Assembly: GCA_020284085.1 (NCBI GenBank)
Contig: JACEVL010000032.1
Location: 432,501-496,500, forward strand
Source: Aporrectodea caliginosa
Lineage: Eukaryota; Annelida; Clitellata; Crassiclitellata; Lumbricidae
DNA: 64,000 nt
Direction: 5' to 3'
Shown here: one piece after another, positions 9,652 through 19,831 of the stretch
Numbering within the stretch: position 1 is the first letter of the stretch
Layout: the number at the start of each line of letters is the position of its first letter
Translations under genes and position numbers: made by a program
Notes under the pieces: generated by a model
The model's input: the letters and a program-made list of their open reading frames with translations, nothing else
Told to the model about the DNA's origin: nothing
The model's database searches: none

Positions 9652-10315
9652 ACCCATAGTAGAACAACAATAGTGCAACAAGGATTACAGATAAGCATAA
9701 TAAAGTATATATTTTCGGAATCAGCAGACTTCTGGCTATGAAATGTACATTTTATTGTAAACAAAAATTAATTTATATAGCGCCTTTCGAATGCCAACAT
9801 GCAAAAACAGTCACAATACCCATAGTAGAACAACAATAGTGCAACAAGGATTATAGATAAGCATAATAAAGTATATATTTTCGGAATCAGCAGACTTCTG
9901 GCTAAGAAATGTACATTTTATTGTAAACAAAAATTAATTTATATAGCGCCTTTCGAATGCCAACATGCAAAAACAGTCACAATACCCATAGTAGAACAAC
10001 AATAGTGCAACAAGGATTACAGATAAGCATAATAAAGTATATATTTTCGGAATCAGCAGACTTCTGGCTAAGAAATGTACATTTTATTGTAAACAAAAAT
10101 TAATTTATATAGCGCCTTTCGAATGCCAACATGCAAAAACAGTCACAATACCCATAGTGGAACAACAATAGTGCAACAAGGATTACAGAGAAGCATTACA
10201 AAGTGTATATTTTCTGAATCAGCAGACTTCTGGCTCTGAAATGTACATTTTATTGTAAACAAAACTTAATTTATATAGCGGCCTTTGAATGCCAACGTGC
10301 AATACAGTCACCGAT
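9652..10315. repeat. 166-bp tandem array, ~4 copies, made from the piggyBac 3' end
   Basis: The landmark ACCCATAGT recurs at 9652, 9818, 9984 and 10150, giving an exact 166-bp period with few differences between the middle copies. Each unit includes, in reverse, the last transposase codons (Trp-His-Ser-Lys-x-Ala-Ile-stop) plus what would be its 3' UTR. The array therefore arose by duplication of the transposon's own 3' end. The most diverged copy is the one still joined to the transposase frame (10150-10315). Confidence 0.9.
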
Positions 10316-11480
10316 ACACAAATGGACATTGCATTTCTCGCAACATATCGCCATCTTAGTATATTTGTATTTCCCAGTCTCAAGATTGTTGTGCTTGGTA
10401 CAGACTCTGCACCTTCTCCATATGGGTGCACTGGATGAAAAATGCTTGCCAAGCAGCCTAGGAATGGGCGGGGGAGGGTGCCTACCAGGACCTGGCATGG
10501 CAACATCTCAAGTGCGGGTTCAGTTGACCAATAGTTATGGATTTCTGGCAAAACAGCAACCCCCATAGCAATTTGTAAGACTAAAATGCTTCAATTTCCT
10601 GTCTAGTAACAGGGAGCCAAGACAAGCTAGATGGTGAGTCCTGCCTAGATTGTAGAGTAAACTTGTTGGTTTCTTTGACTAAAAGGTCGATAACAGTGTC
10701 ACCAAAAACAATCCAAAGAATTCAGCAGGCATTGCACAGCAGTGTGCAGAGTCTGAAGATCCTGCTGTCCCAGTAAAATGAATGTCCTTCTTTGAAAATG
10801 CCTTTGCCAGTTCCATTGTTCATTGTCACAAGCTGCAGTCGGTTGGTTTAGTGATGTTCCGCAGAATTCACCGCCTGGACGTTGACCTTCATGAACACGA
10901 CTTTGACCATGACCTTGACCACGACCTCGACCTCGACCTCGACAGCAACTGCTTCTCCCTCTGATGCTGTTGGCTGTGATGGTTTCCTCAAAAGGTGGAG
11001 ATGCAGCCTATAAATGGAAAAATGATAAATTCTGAATTAGATAGGATAATGGAAAAAGAATAATTCATTCTCAATCAGCTGATCAATGTACATGCCCATT
11101 TTTCCCACAAAACAATTTTCATTACAAAGTTTTGTTTGAATAATTAGTTGATTATCACTAACCAAAAGTTTGCTTTCAATCAACATACAATAGTTTTACA
11201 TCACAACTATCAATAAATTACAAAGCAGAAACAAGAATAAGAAAATATTGGCTCGCTTACCTCTCCGACTTCATCATCATTTAGCAATGCGGAGTCCAAA
11301 AAGTGAAGTTTCGGTATAAGACTTTCCTCGAAATCGCACCCAGGCCTATTCCAATATATACGACTTCGCTGGCAATCTTCAAATCTCCAATAAATTCATT
11401 GTCAGAAGATGAAAATTCCTCGTCAGAATAATTCATTACATGCCTCAAACATTCGGAACTTGGGATAATTTTTCCGTCAC
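10271..11480 (-). pseudogene. piggyBac transposase relic with one intron, core deleted
   Basis: The acidic N-terminal exon includes SLIPKLHFLDSALLNDDEVG. Splice-like signals bound a 253-bp intron (11008-11260), and the frame is continuous in phase 0 across it. The second exon has an Arg/Gly stretch, HFTGTAGSSDSAHCCAMPAE, then (frameshifted) VFGDTVIDLLVKETNKFT, LSWLPVTRQEIEAF and VLPEIHNYWSTEPALE. These match the N-terminal half of piggyBac transposases. The frame then jumps straight to RLLGKHF and a C-terminal Cys-rich module in the ORF ending at 10271: C30-x2-C33, C53-x2-C56, C61-x3-C65 and H70. The DDD catalytic core between these is missing, and at least three frame changes are present. 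Not functional. Confidence 0.8.
11008..11260 (-). other. Putative intron of the piggyBac transposase relic
   Basis: On the minus strand the donor reads GAG/GTAAGC and the acceptor TTTTCCATTTATAG/GCTGCATC. Joining the flanks keeps one open frame (DDEVGE then AASPPFEET). The 253-bp interior is AT-rich with stops in all frames. Confidence 0.6.
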
Positions 11481-11679
11481 TTCAAACTTGTTTTCTAAGT
11501 AATTTCTAACTTTCTGTCAACAAATTCAGACTTCAAAACACGCGAAATTTTCCGGGCATCATTACTGATGCTATTTTTAGGCATGACATAATGATATTAT
11601 AAATAGTTTCTAGCCTGTTTCAACGCCTCCCGTATCGGGTCTCTAGAGACCCGATCCGGCGGGAACGGGTTGAACAAGT

Positions 11680-12197
11680 CAACTTTCACAAATAGTCCTC
11701 TATTATATCTTCTGCATATATGCCCTCTGCTGGCGTCTCAGAGGCTTTTGCAGCAACTCTTTGCGGATGATGTGCAGGCCTACTACATCCACTCCCGTCC
11801 ATCGTATGCAGTTCCTGCTGTGTGTCTGATGTGCTTAACTGTGGATGCTCTTTCCGCTTGGATGGACTCTAATAAGCTTGTTTTAAACCCTTCTAAAACA
11901 CAGTTTATTTCGCTGGGTGGCCGTCGGCAACTTGAGGATATTGATCTGCCCCAGCTTGCTCAGATCTTTCCTGGCATAACATTTTCTCTCACGGTCCGTT
12001 ACCTGGGTGTTGCACCTTGACCGCGAACTTAGCCTTCTTCAATGTGTGAACCTAGTCTCTTACAATCAGCTTCGTCAGCTCCGAGTGGTTCCTCTGTCTG
12101 CCTCTCTGTCTGTCTCTCTGTCTCTGTCTCTGTCTCTGTCTGTCTCTGTCTGTCTCTGTCTCTGTCATCTCTCTGTCCACTCTGCTCTGTCTGTCTG

Positions 12198-12267
<70 letters not shown>

Positions 12268-12810
12268 GACGCTGTCGTGGTCCTTGTCCACACCGTCGTC
12301 ACTAGTACTGTTGCTCGATACTTGTCGGCCTCCTCCCTTGGGGTCCTGGGGTGACTTGATCGGGTCCTGCGCTCGGCCGCTCCGCTGATCAAGCGGCTTT
12401 CTAAATTCGCCCCTATCTCTGCATACATGCGTGATGCGTTGCGCTGGCTGCCTGTGTCTCAGCGGATTTCATACCGCATTGCTTCTCTGGTTTCTCGTTG
12501 CGTTCTTGGCTGTGCTTCATCTTACTTGCGCGATCTTTGCAGCCCAGTGTCCGACGTTGCAGCGAGTCGGGTGCTTCGCTCTGCGACGAGGGGTGAACTT
12601 TTAGTTCCAAGGGCTCGCTTGGCTACTAGACAACTCCGAGCTTTCTCAGTTGTGGTCCTTCCATCTGGAATGATCTCTCACCAGAGCTGCGATCATTACT
12701 CCTGATCAACCTAACTGGGTTTTATAAGTCACTCAAGTCTTTTTTCTTTAGTCGTGGCTAGGTTTGGAGCGCTCCCGAGTAGGTCTCTTGAATGGCGGTA
12801 AATAAATTAT
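11680..12810 (+). pseudogene. CR1/L2-like LINE reverse transcriptase, interrupted by (TCTG)n
   Basis: The catalytic FADD (LLQQLFADDVQAY), then TVDALSAWMDSNKLVLNPSK, TQFISLGG, VRYLGV and SYNQLRQLRVV are seen before a simple-repeat block. After it come LVHTVVTS, LDRVLRSAAPLIKRL, MRDALRWLPVSQRISYRI and LRSATRGELLVPRARLA. A degenerate C-terminus and tail end in (AATT)n at about 12810-12835. This is the longest CR1-like piece in the window, yet the fingers and endonuclease are missing. A stop and frame changes follow the repeat, so it is inactive. It begins just outside the right end of the piggyBac element. Confidence 0.82.
12085..12265. repeat. (TCTG)n/(TC)n expansion inside the LINE frame
   Basis: Simple repeat of TCTG and TCTC exactly between QLRQLRVV and LVHTVVTS of the reverse transcriptase, replacing about ten codons. 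The flanking LINE homology is otherwise in order, so the repeat grew inside the element. Confidence 0.9.
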
Positions 12811-12835
12811 CTGAATTAATTAATTAATTAATTAA

Positions 12836-13195
12836 TAATAATAATGATAATAATGATAATAATAAAAATAATCATGATAAAAACAACAGTAATTTTAAAG
12901 AAAATGTTTGTACAGTATACAGCTGTAAGGCTCCATTGAATAAAGGTACAAGTGACAAACTTAAACTTAATCTCCTGTGTCCAATAAGAACTGCCCCTAT
13001 GGCAGACATCCAGGTCAGAGGTCACAATTATTCATGGAACCGCCAGAGCCTGTCAATGGAAAAGTCTGCCGTCGTAGCGATAAGTCTGCATCCTCAGCTC
13101 GTTGACTGAATATCGAGCGGTTGAGCAGAGCGCATCGGTCTAATGGCTTCGCTATGAATGAGTGAAGAAGCGCTTGTAATCGATTGAAAAGTAAT
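12836..13195. other. No recognised gene
   Basis: A short AATAATG/AATAAT run (12836-12872) is followed by about 320 bp without motif, repeat or conserved frame. A reversed LINE-tail scrap (TGTAGCGCCTTTTTAAG) lies at about 13209-13227. Confidence 0.4.
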
Positions 13196-13269
13196 AGACT
13201 CAGGCATTTCTGTAGCGCCTTTTTAAGACCCGACAGATTCTGCCAAACTGAATGTTTTCAAGAATGAGT

Positions 13270-13620
13270 TTCGTTGTTTTATGGCTCTGCGATCGACGGC
13301 ACATGGAGACCCGGTCGTCCTCGGGATCTGAACTGCCGCTGCAGAAGCGTCGCGGTTGCTGGCCCTGCCTCGTGGAATGTCCTTCCTGCTGGTCTCCGTC
13401 TCTGGAGCTTCTCTCTCTGTCTCTGTCTCTCTGTCTGTCTCTCTGTCTGTCTCTCCCTGTCTCTCTCTGTCTCTCTCTGTCTGTCTCTCTGTCTCTCTCT
13501 GTCTCTCTGTTTCCTTTTCTTTTCCGCAAACTCTTCAAGTTGACTGAATATCGTGCTGCCCGATGTCCTCTCTAGTTCTGGGACATCGGGCAAGAGGCGG
13601 GTCTACACTTTTGAACCCTG
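13270..13620 (+). pseudogene. LINE C-terminal fragment with second (TCTG)n expansion
   Basis: The plus-strand frame includes SVAVAGPASWNVLPAGLR, the usual C-terminal block of CR1/L2 ORF2. It is followed at 13410-13512 by a (TCTG)n/(TCTC)n tract and then FRKLFKLTEYRAARCPL. As at 12.1 kb, the simple repeat interrupts the coding end of a LINE. Confidence 0.6.
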
Positions 13621-13660
13621 AAGCTTGAACTGTTACGGGGTCCCCTTTGCAACTGGTTGA

Positions 13661-14271
13661 AGGACATAACCCTCCGAACAAAATCCACCCGGACATAATT
13701 CCCCTCTGTGCAATTAGCCTCTTTTTCTATTTAATTCTTAAAACTTAATTGTCCAGTTTTTGTTCGTTGTGTCAGCTCGTTAATGTCGTTAAGGTAGAGA
13801 CCTAAGACTTGTCAATGTCATTCACGTTAAGATTGTTATTGTCGCTAAGTTCTAAAAATGAGACTTGTTGATGTCGTTTAGGTCTTAACTTAAGTCTAGT
13901 TAATGTCGTTCACTTCTAAAATTAAATTTACAATGAACGAATGGTCGGCGAGATGGAACAAAATCCATCGAGGATACGTTGCGCGGACTTGGACACTTTT
14001 AGATGTTGTGCCGAACAAGGACACTACAGCTATGAAACACATTTGATGTACTCTCTTTGGCTACTTTGCCGTTTCTTTAACAATTTTGGACAAATCTGGG
14101 CTAACTTGTATAATAAACTTTTCCAGTTGACTAAAAATATCTTTTTAGATGTTATTGGATATTATGTATAAGTGTTTATACATCTTACTTGGCTGAGGTT
14201 GGGGTGATTATATCCTATCCTGGGGATTATGCCGGAGGGATTATGTCCGGGGATTATGTCCGGGGAATATG
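13661..14271. mobile_element. Element bounded by inverted GGACATAATCCCC clusters
   Basis: The left cluster (13661-13706) has GGACATAACCCTCC and GGACATAATTCCCC. The right cluster (14207-14271) has three or four copies of the complement (GGGGATTATGTCC type). The 500-bp interior has no conserved gene. Inverted clusters of one short motif at both ends look like the subterminal repeats of a DNA transposon. The superfamily is unknown. Related clusters are at 61.7 and 63.2 kb. Confidence 0.5.
13740..13925. repeat. Degenerate short tandem motif (GTYAATGTCGTT)
   Basis: Five imperfect repeats of a TTAATGTCGTT/AAGTCTAAAA-type unit, spaced about 30-50 bp, lie inside the GGACATAAT-bounded element. Probably old subterminal or internal repeats of that element. 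Confidence 0.45.
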
Positions 14272-14289
14272 TATATATATACCATACAT

Positions 14290-14400
14290 GGATATACCAA
14301 CAAACATACATGCATACATACATACATACATACATACATACATACATACATACGTGCATACATACATATAATACATTTACATACATATATGTTCACATAC
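14290..14400. repeat. (ACAT)n microsatellite
   Basis: Short ACAT array after an ATAT-rich edge. The frames across it (IHTY or CMYV repeats) are artefacts. The spacer 14410-14690 shows no gene. Confidence 0.9.
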
Positions 14401-14694
14401 ATACTGTACTCCTCACCACGTGTGCAAGCTTACTTCACTAAGCTTCACTCAACCACGACTTGTGAGCAAATGACTTTATTCTCATCACTCATCAAGGAAA
14501 TACATGTACATAAAAATGAACCCATCCAATACATTCTGATAGGATCAAATGCAATTCTAAATATGGAGTCCAATAATGAAAGTGTCTGTTTCACAGCATT
14601 CTTATAATTATACAGTAACTTACATACATAATATAAAACCAAAATACCACTCCTATTAAAATGCAAACAAGTAAGTAAGCTTACATATCCATTG

Positions 14695-14986
14695 CATATG
14701 ATACATACATACATACATACATACATACATACATACATACATACATACATACATACATACATACATACATACATACATACATACATACATACATACATAC
14801 ATACATACATACATACATACATAAGCATACATACATACATACATACATACATACATACATTACATACATACATACATACATGCATGCATACATACATACA
14901 TACATACATACATACATACATACATACATACATACATACATACATACATACATACATACATAAATACATGCATACATACATATATG

Positions 14987-15018
<32 letters not shown>

Positions 15019-15225
15019 CATACATACATACATACATACATAACATACATACATACATACATACATACATACATACATACATACATACATACATACATAC
15101 ATACATACATACATACATGCATACACGCCATACATACATACATACCTACATACCTACATACATACATACATACATACATACATACATACATACATACATA
15201 CATACATACATACATACATTCATAC
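14695..15225. repeat. Long (ACAT)n array with scattered interruptions
   Basis: About 530 bp of ACAT repeats with single-base interruptions near 14825, 14861, 14880, 14963, 15043 and 15117-15155. Because 4 is not a multiple of 3, all frames encode a four-residue repeat without stops. Confidence 0.95.
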
Positions 15226-15234
15226 AGAGTAATC

Positions 15235-15545
15235 AGCAATCAGAGTCGTTGGTCGTATATGTCATCATTGACATACACTGCTTGCGGTTCCGTGAATAAA
15301 CATCATCTACTGAAGTTCTATTGGTCTTTTGGGTGTGAACGATCGTCACTCTGGCCTTGGTCTAAAACCGCGCCGATTAATAAACCGTTCCTACATGCTA
15401 CATTACAATCAAATCTATCCTACTACATTACACAACCCAGGTTACAAGTTAACTACATTACAAGTGGTGGAGAACCAGTCGATCCTCCTTGGCTCTCCAG
15501 CGAGCGCATTTCCCCACGTCAACATCAGACAAACTCAGCATTGCC
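15235..15545 (+). other. Possible LTR end and primer-binding region (weak)
   Basis: GTGAATAAACATC (polyadenylation-like) is followed by CTACATTACA repeats and then ACAAGTGGTGGAGAACCAG and TCCTCCTTGG. A TACA end followed by TGGTG is how many invertebrate LTRs run into a primer site. No second LTR or gag is visible. This is inference only. Confidence 0.25.
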
Positions 15546-15699
15546 ATGAATGTTGAGCGCTGCAGCTGTCCTCCCGCGAGACCTGCACCTTCCTACCGCC
15601 CTTCCTTTCAGACGCAGCGACGCTTCTGACGGGCCTATAGCCGCTGATCAGATAAGTCTCTAATCGCCTCGCTACTACCTACGCACGGGTAAGCAAGCT

Positions 15700-15995
15700 T
15701 TGTATACCTCGATGCCTACGCTCATCATCTACGAAGAACTCTTCGCTCTGCCTCTAGCGGGGAGCTTTTGGTCCCTCGTGCTAGAACCTCAACCTGTCAG
15801 CGTCGTGCGTTCTCAGTTGTAGGTCCTTTTCTCTGGATTGGTCTCCCGTTGGAGATACGCCTGTTACCTAGGGATAATTCATCTACGTTCTACAGGCTCC
15901 TTTAAACTTATTTGTATCACCGTGGTTGGACTCGGAACGCCTCTGAGTAGGCTTCTTGAAGGGGCGCTATATAAATTCATGAAATGAATGAATGA
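15700..15995 (+). pseudogene. CR1/L2-like LINE 3' end with complete tail
   Basis: The ORF2 end LRSASSGELLVPRARTSTCQ and RRAFSVVGPFLWIGLPLEI is followed by the 3' UTR GGAACGCCTCTGAGTAG ... CTTGAAGGGGCGCTATATAAAT and a (GAAT)n tail. This is the best-preserved example of the tail shared with the SINE at 2925-3150. Strongly 5'-truncated. Confidence 0.82.
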
Positions 15996-16865
15996 ATCGT
16001 ACACTCGTCGCGTTCATAGCCGTCTTGTCCATTTGGGCTGTGCGTCATCGTCACCTAATCCGTTTTGCACCAGCTTCGCCTCTTCGATCTCTCTTCTCCG
16101 TAACGACACTTGCGACACCTCATCTCTTCCATCCTCCTCGTCTCAAGACGAATCCTCTTCCTCCACTCGAGCATCACCCTCGCCAGACATTTTCACAGAC
16201 TCCGTTAAGTATTCAGATGCTGGACTGGTGTTTGAGTGCTTCTTGTACAGAAGTGCCTGGCAATTAGCATTGTAATAGGCCTTCGTCAACCGTCATTCGT
16301 CATGTTCATTGTTTGGCATAAGAAGTGTTCCACGAGAAGCAGGGTAATATTGTTTATCTTATAAATGGTTCACGGAGCTATGTCACGTATGCGGAAATGC
16401 AGTGAACACAAAAGCTAATGATCAAAGCATTTGAATCCTCGTGTATAGTCTGCTATAGTAATTGCAATGGATCAATTCCCACGGGAATACGACGAAAATG
16501 GTTATGCACGATGAAAAGCGAGTTGTCAAAACTCCATTTATTTAGAAAGAGAAAGATAACATGGCTTCCTAAGCAACAGTTTCGCGAGACCGCCCACGGA
16601 TCACAAAGTCATCTTCTCAGAGTTGTAACTGTTATTACTATTAGTACAGCGCTCGTGAATAAGCTGGTGCCCTGCGCTTGGCTTTCGAGTGGCGCTTTAG
16701 AAATTTGGAGAATACGATTACGTTTGCTATTATTCCATGTTTAGTTTGTCGATCCTTACTCCAAGCAATCATTGCGTTGGTTTTCTTGTTTCTTTCAAAG
16801 TGTTTGTCGTTTCATTTTGCATTTTCTGCACGCCATGTTTGTATCGCCAAGGTCATACCGCCAGT
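15996..16865. other. No recognised gene
   Basis: Two overlapping open frames of 91 and 95 codons (15988-16275) are Ser/Thr/Pro-rich with no domain; one starts with a hydrophobic stretch but cannot be distinguished from chance. AGTGGCGCTTTAGAA...TTTGGAG at 16688-16712 recurs at about 49167-49185, so a small dispersed repeat is present. Confidence 0.4.
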
Positions 16866-17313
16866 ATAGGGGGTCGTCCATTAATTATGTCAACAAATAT
16901 TAGGCAGTTTTTGACCTTCTCCCCCTTGTCAACAACTGTCAAACATTGACGGACCCCCTAAAAATTATGTCAACAATCCCAGAAACCCCCTACAAAAAAG
17001 AAAAAAAAAAAATGGCTCAATACATGTAGAATCATTTTTTTAAAATTTTTACACTAAAAATGCAATCTCGAATTTCAAAATATATGAGTTTAGTTTATTA
17101 CCAGCTTTTTAGTACTATTAAACATTAAGCACTTTATACATTTTTAGCATTTCTTAATGTTTTCGCTACCATTTGGAAGGGTCTGTGTTGATTTATTGGA
17201 GAAACATTTCTTGACGTCAACTTGTACCGAACCCCCTCCCTCCTTGTCAACAACTGTCAAACTTTTTCCAAACCCCCCCCTATTTTGTTGACATAATTAT
17301 TGGACGACCCTTA
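16866..17313. mobile_element. Non-autonomous DNA transposon with GGGTCGTCCA-type TIRs
   Basis: The left end GGGGGTCGTCCATTAATTAT and its continuation GTCAACAAA is mirrored at the right by TTTGTTGACATAATTATTGG and ACGACCC, about 27 of 30 positions. A second inverted block, CTTGTCAACAACTGTCAAAC, occurs near both ends (16925 and 17241) but in direct orientation. The interior is AT-rich and non-coding. GGGTCGTCCA-TAA ends are widespread in invertebrate DNA elements; I cannot name the superfamily. Confidence 0.7.
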
Positions 17314-17712
17314 GGAAGTGGACCTAAGTTTAATTGCAATCTGACTTCTGTAGCCGTTAACACCTCCAAAAGCATTGACTGTGCCAATCTGTATAAAATG
17401 TACTTCCACAAAATTCGTTTTCACATGTCATGATTGAACAGTACGACTGGATACACTTGTTTTTATTTACATCATTGATTGCGTGTTTAATAAACACAGT
17501 CTAATTTCTCTCTCAATTAATGTCATTTGTCATTATTTCAGTCGTTGCAGTGTAGGTCTGTATGTATATATTTGGCAAAATTGCTGGATTAAAATGTTGC
17601 CGATCATTATGAGACTTTATCGGGTTTACCGGGTTGCGACTCCGTTCGCTCGAGAAAAGCGATCTTCGCGTAAGACGGATGAAAACCTGCTTTGGCGACC
17701 GCGCTTTCTCGG
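17314..17712. other. No recognised gene
   Basis: A hundred-codon open frame at 17483-17785 overlaps the start of the next inverted-repeat element and shows no domain. Otherwise nothing is seen. Confidence 0.4.
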
Positions 17713-17713
17713 C

Positions 17714-18082
17714 GGCCGGTATCACGAGAGTATCTGTTCTAAGACTATCCGGGGGATGTATGAATTAATCCTCCGGATGGAATAAACCGGTTTAGAGTAT
17801 CCGGGTGGCTAAACCATTCTATCCCCCATCGTTATACGCGTCACGAAAGCCAAGACGAAAATCCAGTCAAAATTACCAAAAACGAAGTTAAATTAATTTC
17901 AGGTCGACGTACAAACTAAAGATACGCAACTTAAAATATTTTATGTGTACAGTTAATCCAAACAGTACGACTGAATAGGTCTACAGTTAGAAACCACAAA
18001 AAATGCAAACTAAACCGAATACTCCATTTCGCTAAGGGGGATACTCGTGTATGGGGGATACTCTATTTCGTGACACCGGCCC
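17714..18082. mobile_element. Short copy of the TCACGAAATAGAGTATC inverted-repeat family
   Basis: The left end GGCCGGTATCACGA-GAGTATC and the right end GATACTCTATTTCGTGACACCGGCC are inverted. The left subterminal part (CTAAGACTATCCGGGGG, GGATGGAATAAACCGG, TATCCCCCATCG) aligns with the reversed right end of the 1.8-kb copy at 39697-41540. The right part has two GGGGGATACTC motifs. Non-coding, 369 bp. Confidence 0.75.
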
Positions 18083-18243
18083 CAGATGCTGAAACGGTCT
18101 TCCTCCTGCCCTGCGAGCGGCTAACACAATTGACTCCTTCAAATCCGGACTCAAGACTTGTTTGTTTTGTAAGGCCTACCCTGCTATTAGTTGACTGTGA
18201 GGCGCCCTTGCAACGGCTGTGTTACGGCGCCATATAAATTGTC
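18083..18243 (+). pseudogene. LINE C-terminus and tail (TTA-tailed family)
   Basis: The frame reads NGLPPALRAANTIDSFKSGL and KTCLFCKAYPA, then the tail TGTGAGGCGCCCTTGCAACGG ... ACGGCGCCATATAAATTG running into (TTA)n. Matches the minus-strand copy at 926-1075. Confidence 0.75.
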
Positions 18244-18245
18244 AC

Positions 18246-18342
<97 letters not shown>

Positions 18343-18385
18343 GTTATTGTTATTGTTATTGTTATTGTTATTATTATTATTATTA

Positions 18386-18477
<92 letters not shown>

Positions 18478-18480
18478 TAT
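18244..18480. repeat. (TTA)n microsatellite grown from a LINE tail
   Basis: 237 bp of TTA with a TTGTTA variant block at 18342-18390. It begins exactly where the LINE tail ends, so it probably seeded from that tail. Poly-Leu, poly-Tyr and poly-Asn frames are artefacts. Confidence 0.95.
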
Positions 18481-19830
18481 TGACAGACAATTAAGTAGCT
18501 TTCTTTTATTGCAGTGAAATCCTAGAATATGTTTCAATACTGACATTTGCTTTTTATATTTAAGATGTTTCTATGGCTCGGGTTATAAATATGTACATGT
18601 ATTCCCGATGCGGCGCAACACATATTAGTGTAGCCAGTGTAATGTATGCAACTCATCCCACTTAGACATTCAGCAAATTTCAGACACGACTGTCTGTAAT
18701 ACATTCGTTTACCGTCTTAATGGTAGTCTGGAATTTGTACTCGGAAGACCTCCGAAGACCGTAAGTCTCGGTTGAAAGCTGCATCTCCGGCGAAGCGCCT
18801 AATTAGTTCATCTCGACTTCATACTAATGCTAATCGTCTCAACTCGCAAGCCGCTTACAAGTATGAGTGCATGCTTTCAATTGCTAATGATCTTAGATTT
18901 TCTGACATTCTTAATTCATAGTGGTACTTGTTCCATCACCATCGTATTTCTCTAGCAACTGCGTGCCTAGCAACTAAACAGTATAAATTAGACCGATGAC
19001 CGACTCAGTCTAGTCTGCTGCCTAGGTGAGCTTAGGGCTGGACATCATTATTTTCGCAGCGCAAATGCCAGAGCACTAATTAGGACTCCTCCCTAGTAGT
19101 ATCTGTACACAACTTCCAAGCCGCAAGCATTTAGACAGTCAGCAGCGAGGTAATGGACCTAATTTCTGATAAACTCTCCTGTCCATATTTTAGGCACAGC
19201 TGTCCATATGTCTCTTGGCGTGCAGATCCACCTTTGAAGTGGCCCATCGCTTATGCCTAGTACATCAGAAGAACGGCGACACATAATGTGCTTTAAATGC
19301 GGTAAACAGCCAATTAGCAGACGAAGCCGTAGAATAACAGCGCAGTGGACTGAGTGGAGGTAACAGATGTAAATAATTTACGATTGCGATTACGAAATTC
19401 ACAGGAACATTTAGTCCTACATAGCTAGTTCCTTGGAATAGTGTTGCACGAGTAAGACGATGTAGCGCCTCCTAGGCGAAGGCTAGAAACGCAATGCCAC
19501 GCAACGTTCCAACGGATCACAAGCCGATTTATTGCGGATCTTTGCCTTAGCGATACACTGCACTTGTTTTCATGCTCATTTCGTTGACGATTTGCTGTTC
19601 TAACTGTGCATATTTACGCATTGTTTTTGTAAAGGTTTGATACAGGAGCTTCTGTATAGTAATTGTAATTAGGACGTTTTTGAATGGAAGGGCAATAGCC
19701 TATGCAGGGTTGACTACAGTGGCCCCTGATCATCAATGGAAGACATGCACTCAGTGACACGCGTAATTGATGGAGGCATGCCGACGAATAAATTCTAAAC
19801 CACGAAGGCGCCAGTAAGTCTGAATGGAGG
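18481..19830. other. No recognised gene
   Basis: A short plus-strand frame near 18750-18920 (SPAKRLISSSRLHTNANRLN) looks non-random but I cannot assign it. No repeats, RNA genes or other conserved frames were found in this 1.35 kb. Confidence 0.4.
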
Positions 19831-19831
19831 T

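Larger units (their letters stand above)
9604..11669 (-). mobile_element. piggyBac-superfamily DNA transposon, inactive, with TIRs and TTAA target
   Basis: The left end is TTAA (9600-9603) followed by CCCATTCCCGCCTGAATTG. The right end read inward is CCCGTTCCCGCCGGATCGG, ending at 11669 and followed by TTGA (one change from TTAA). The right side also holds a palindromic subterminal block, ATCGGGTCTCTAGAGACCCGAT, near 11633-11655. Inside, on the minus strand, lie remnants of a piggyBac transposase, and at the left a 166-bp tandem array. Length 2.07 kb. Confidence 0.85.

Noticed and set aside
9652..10315. CRISPR-like regularly spaced repeat
   Set aside because: The 166-bp units are contiguous tandem copies without variable spacers, in a eukaryotic transposon.
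14445..15549. Frames of up to 285 codons with IHTY/CMYV repeats
   Set aside because: Products of the ACAT microsatellite; the non-repeat ends have no domain.
15988..16275. Secreted small protein candidate with hydrophobic N-terminus
   Set aside because: Begins inside the (GAAT)n LINE tail, and a second frame is equally open over the same interval.
18187..18546. Poly-Leu, poly-Tyr and poly-Asn ORFs
   Set aside because: Direct translation of a TTA array grown from a LINE tail.
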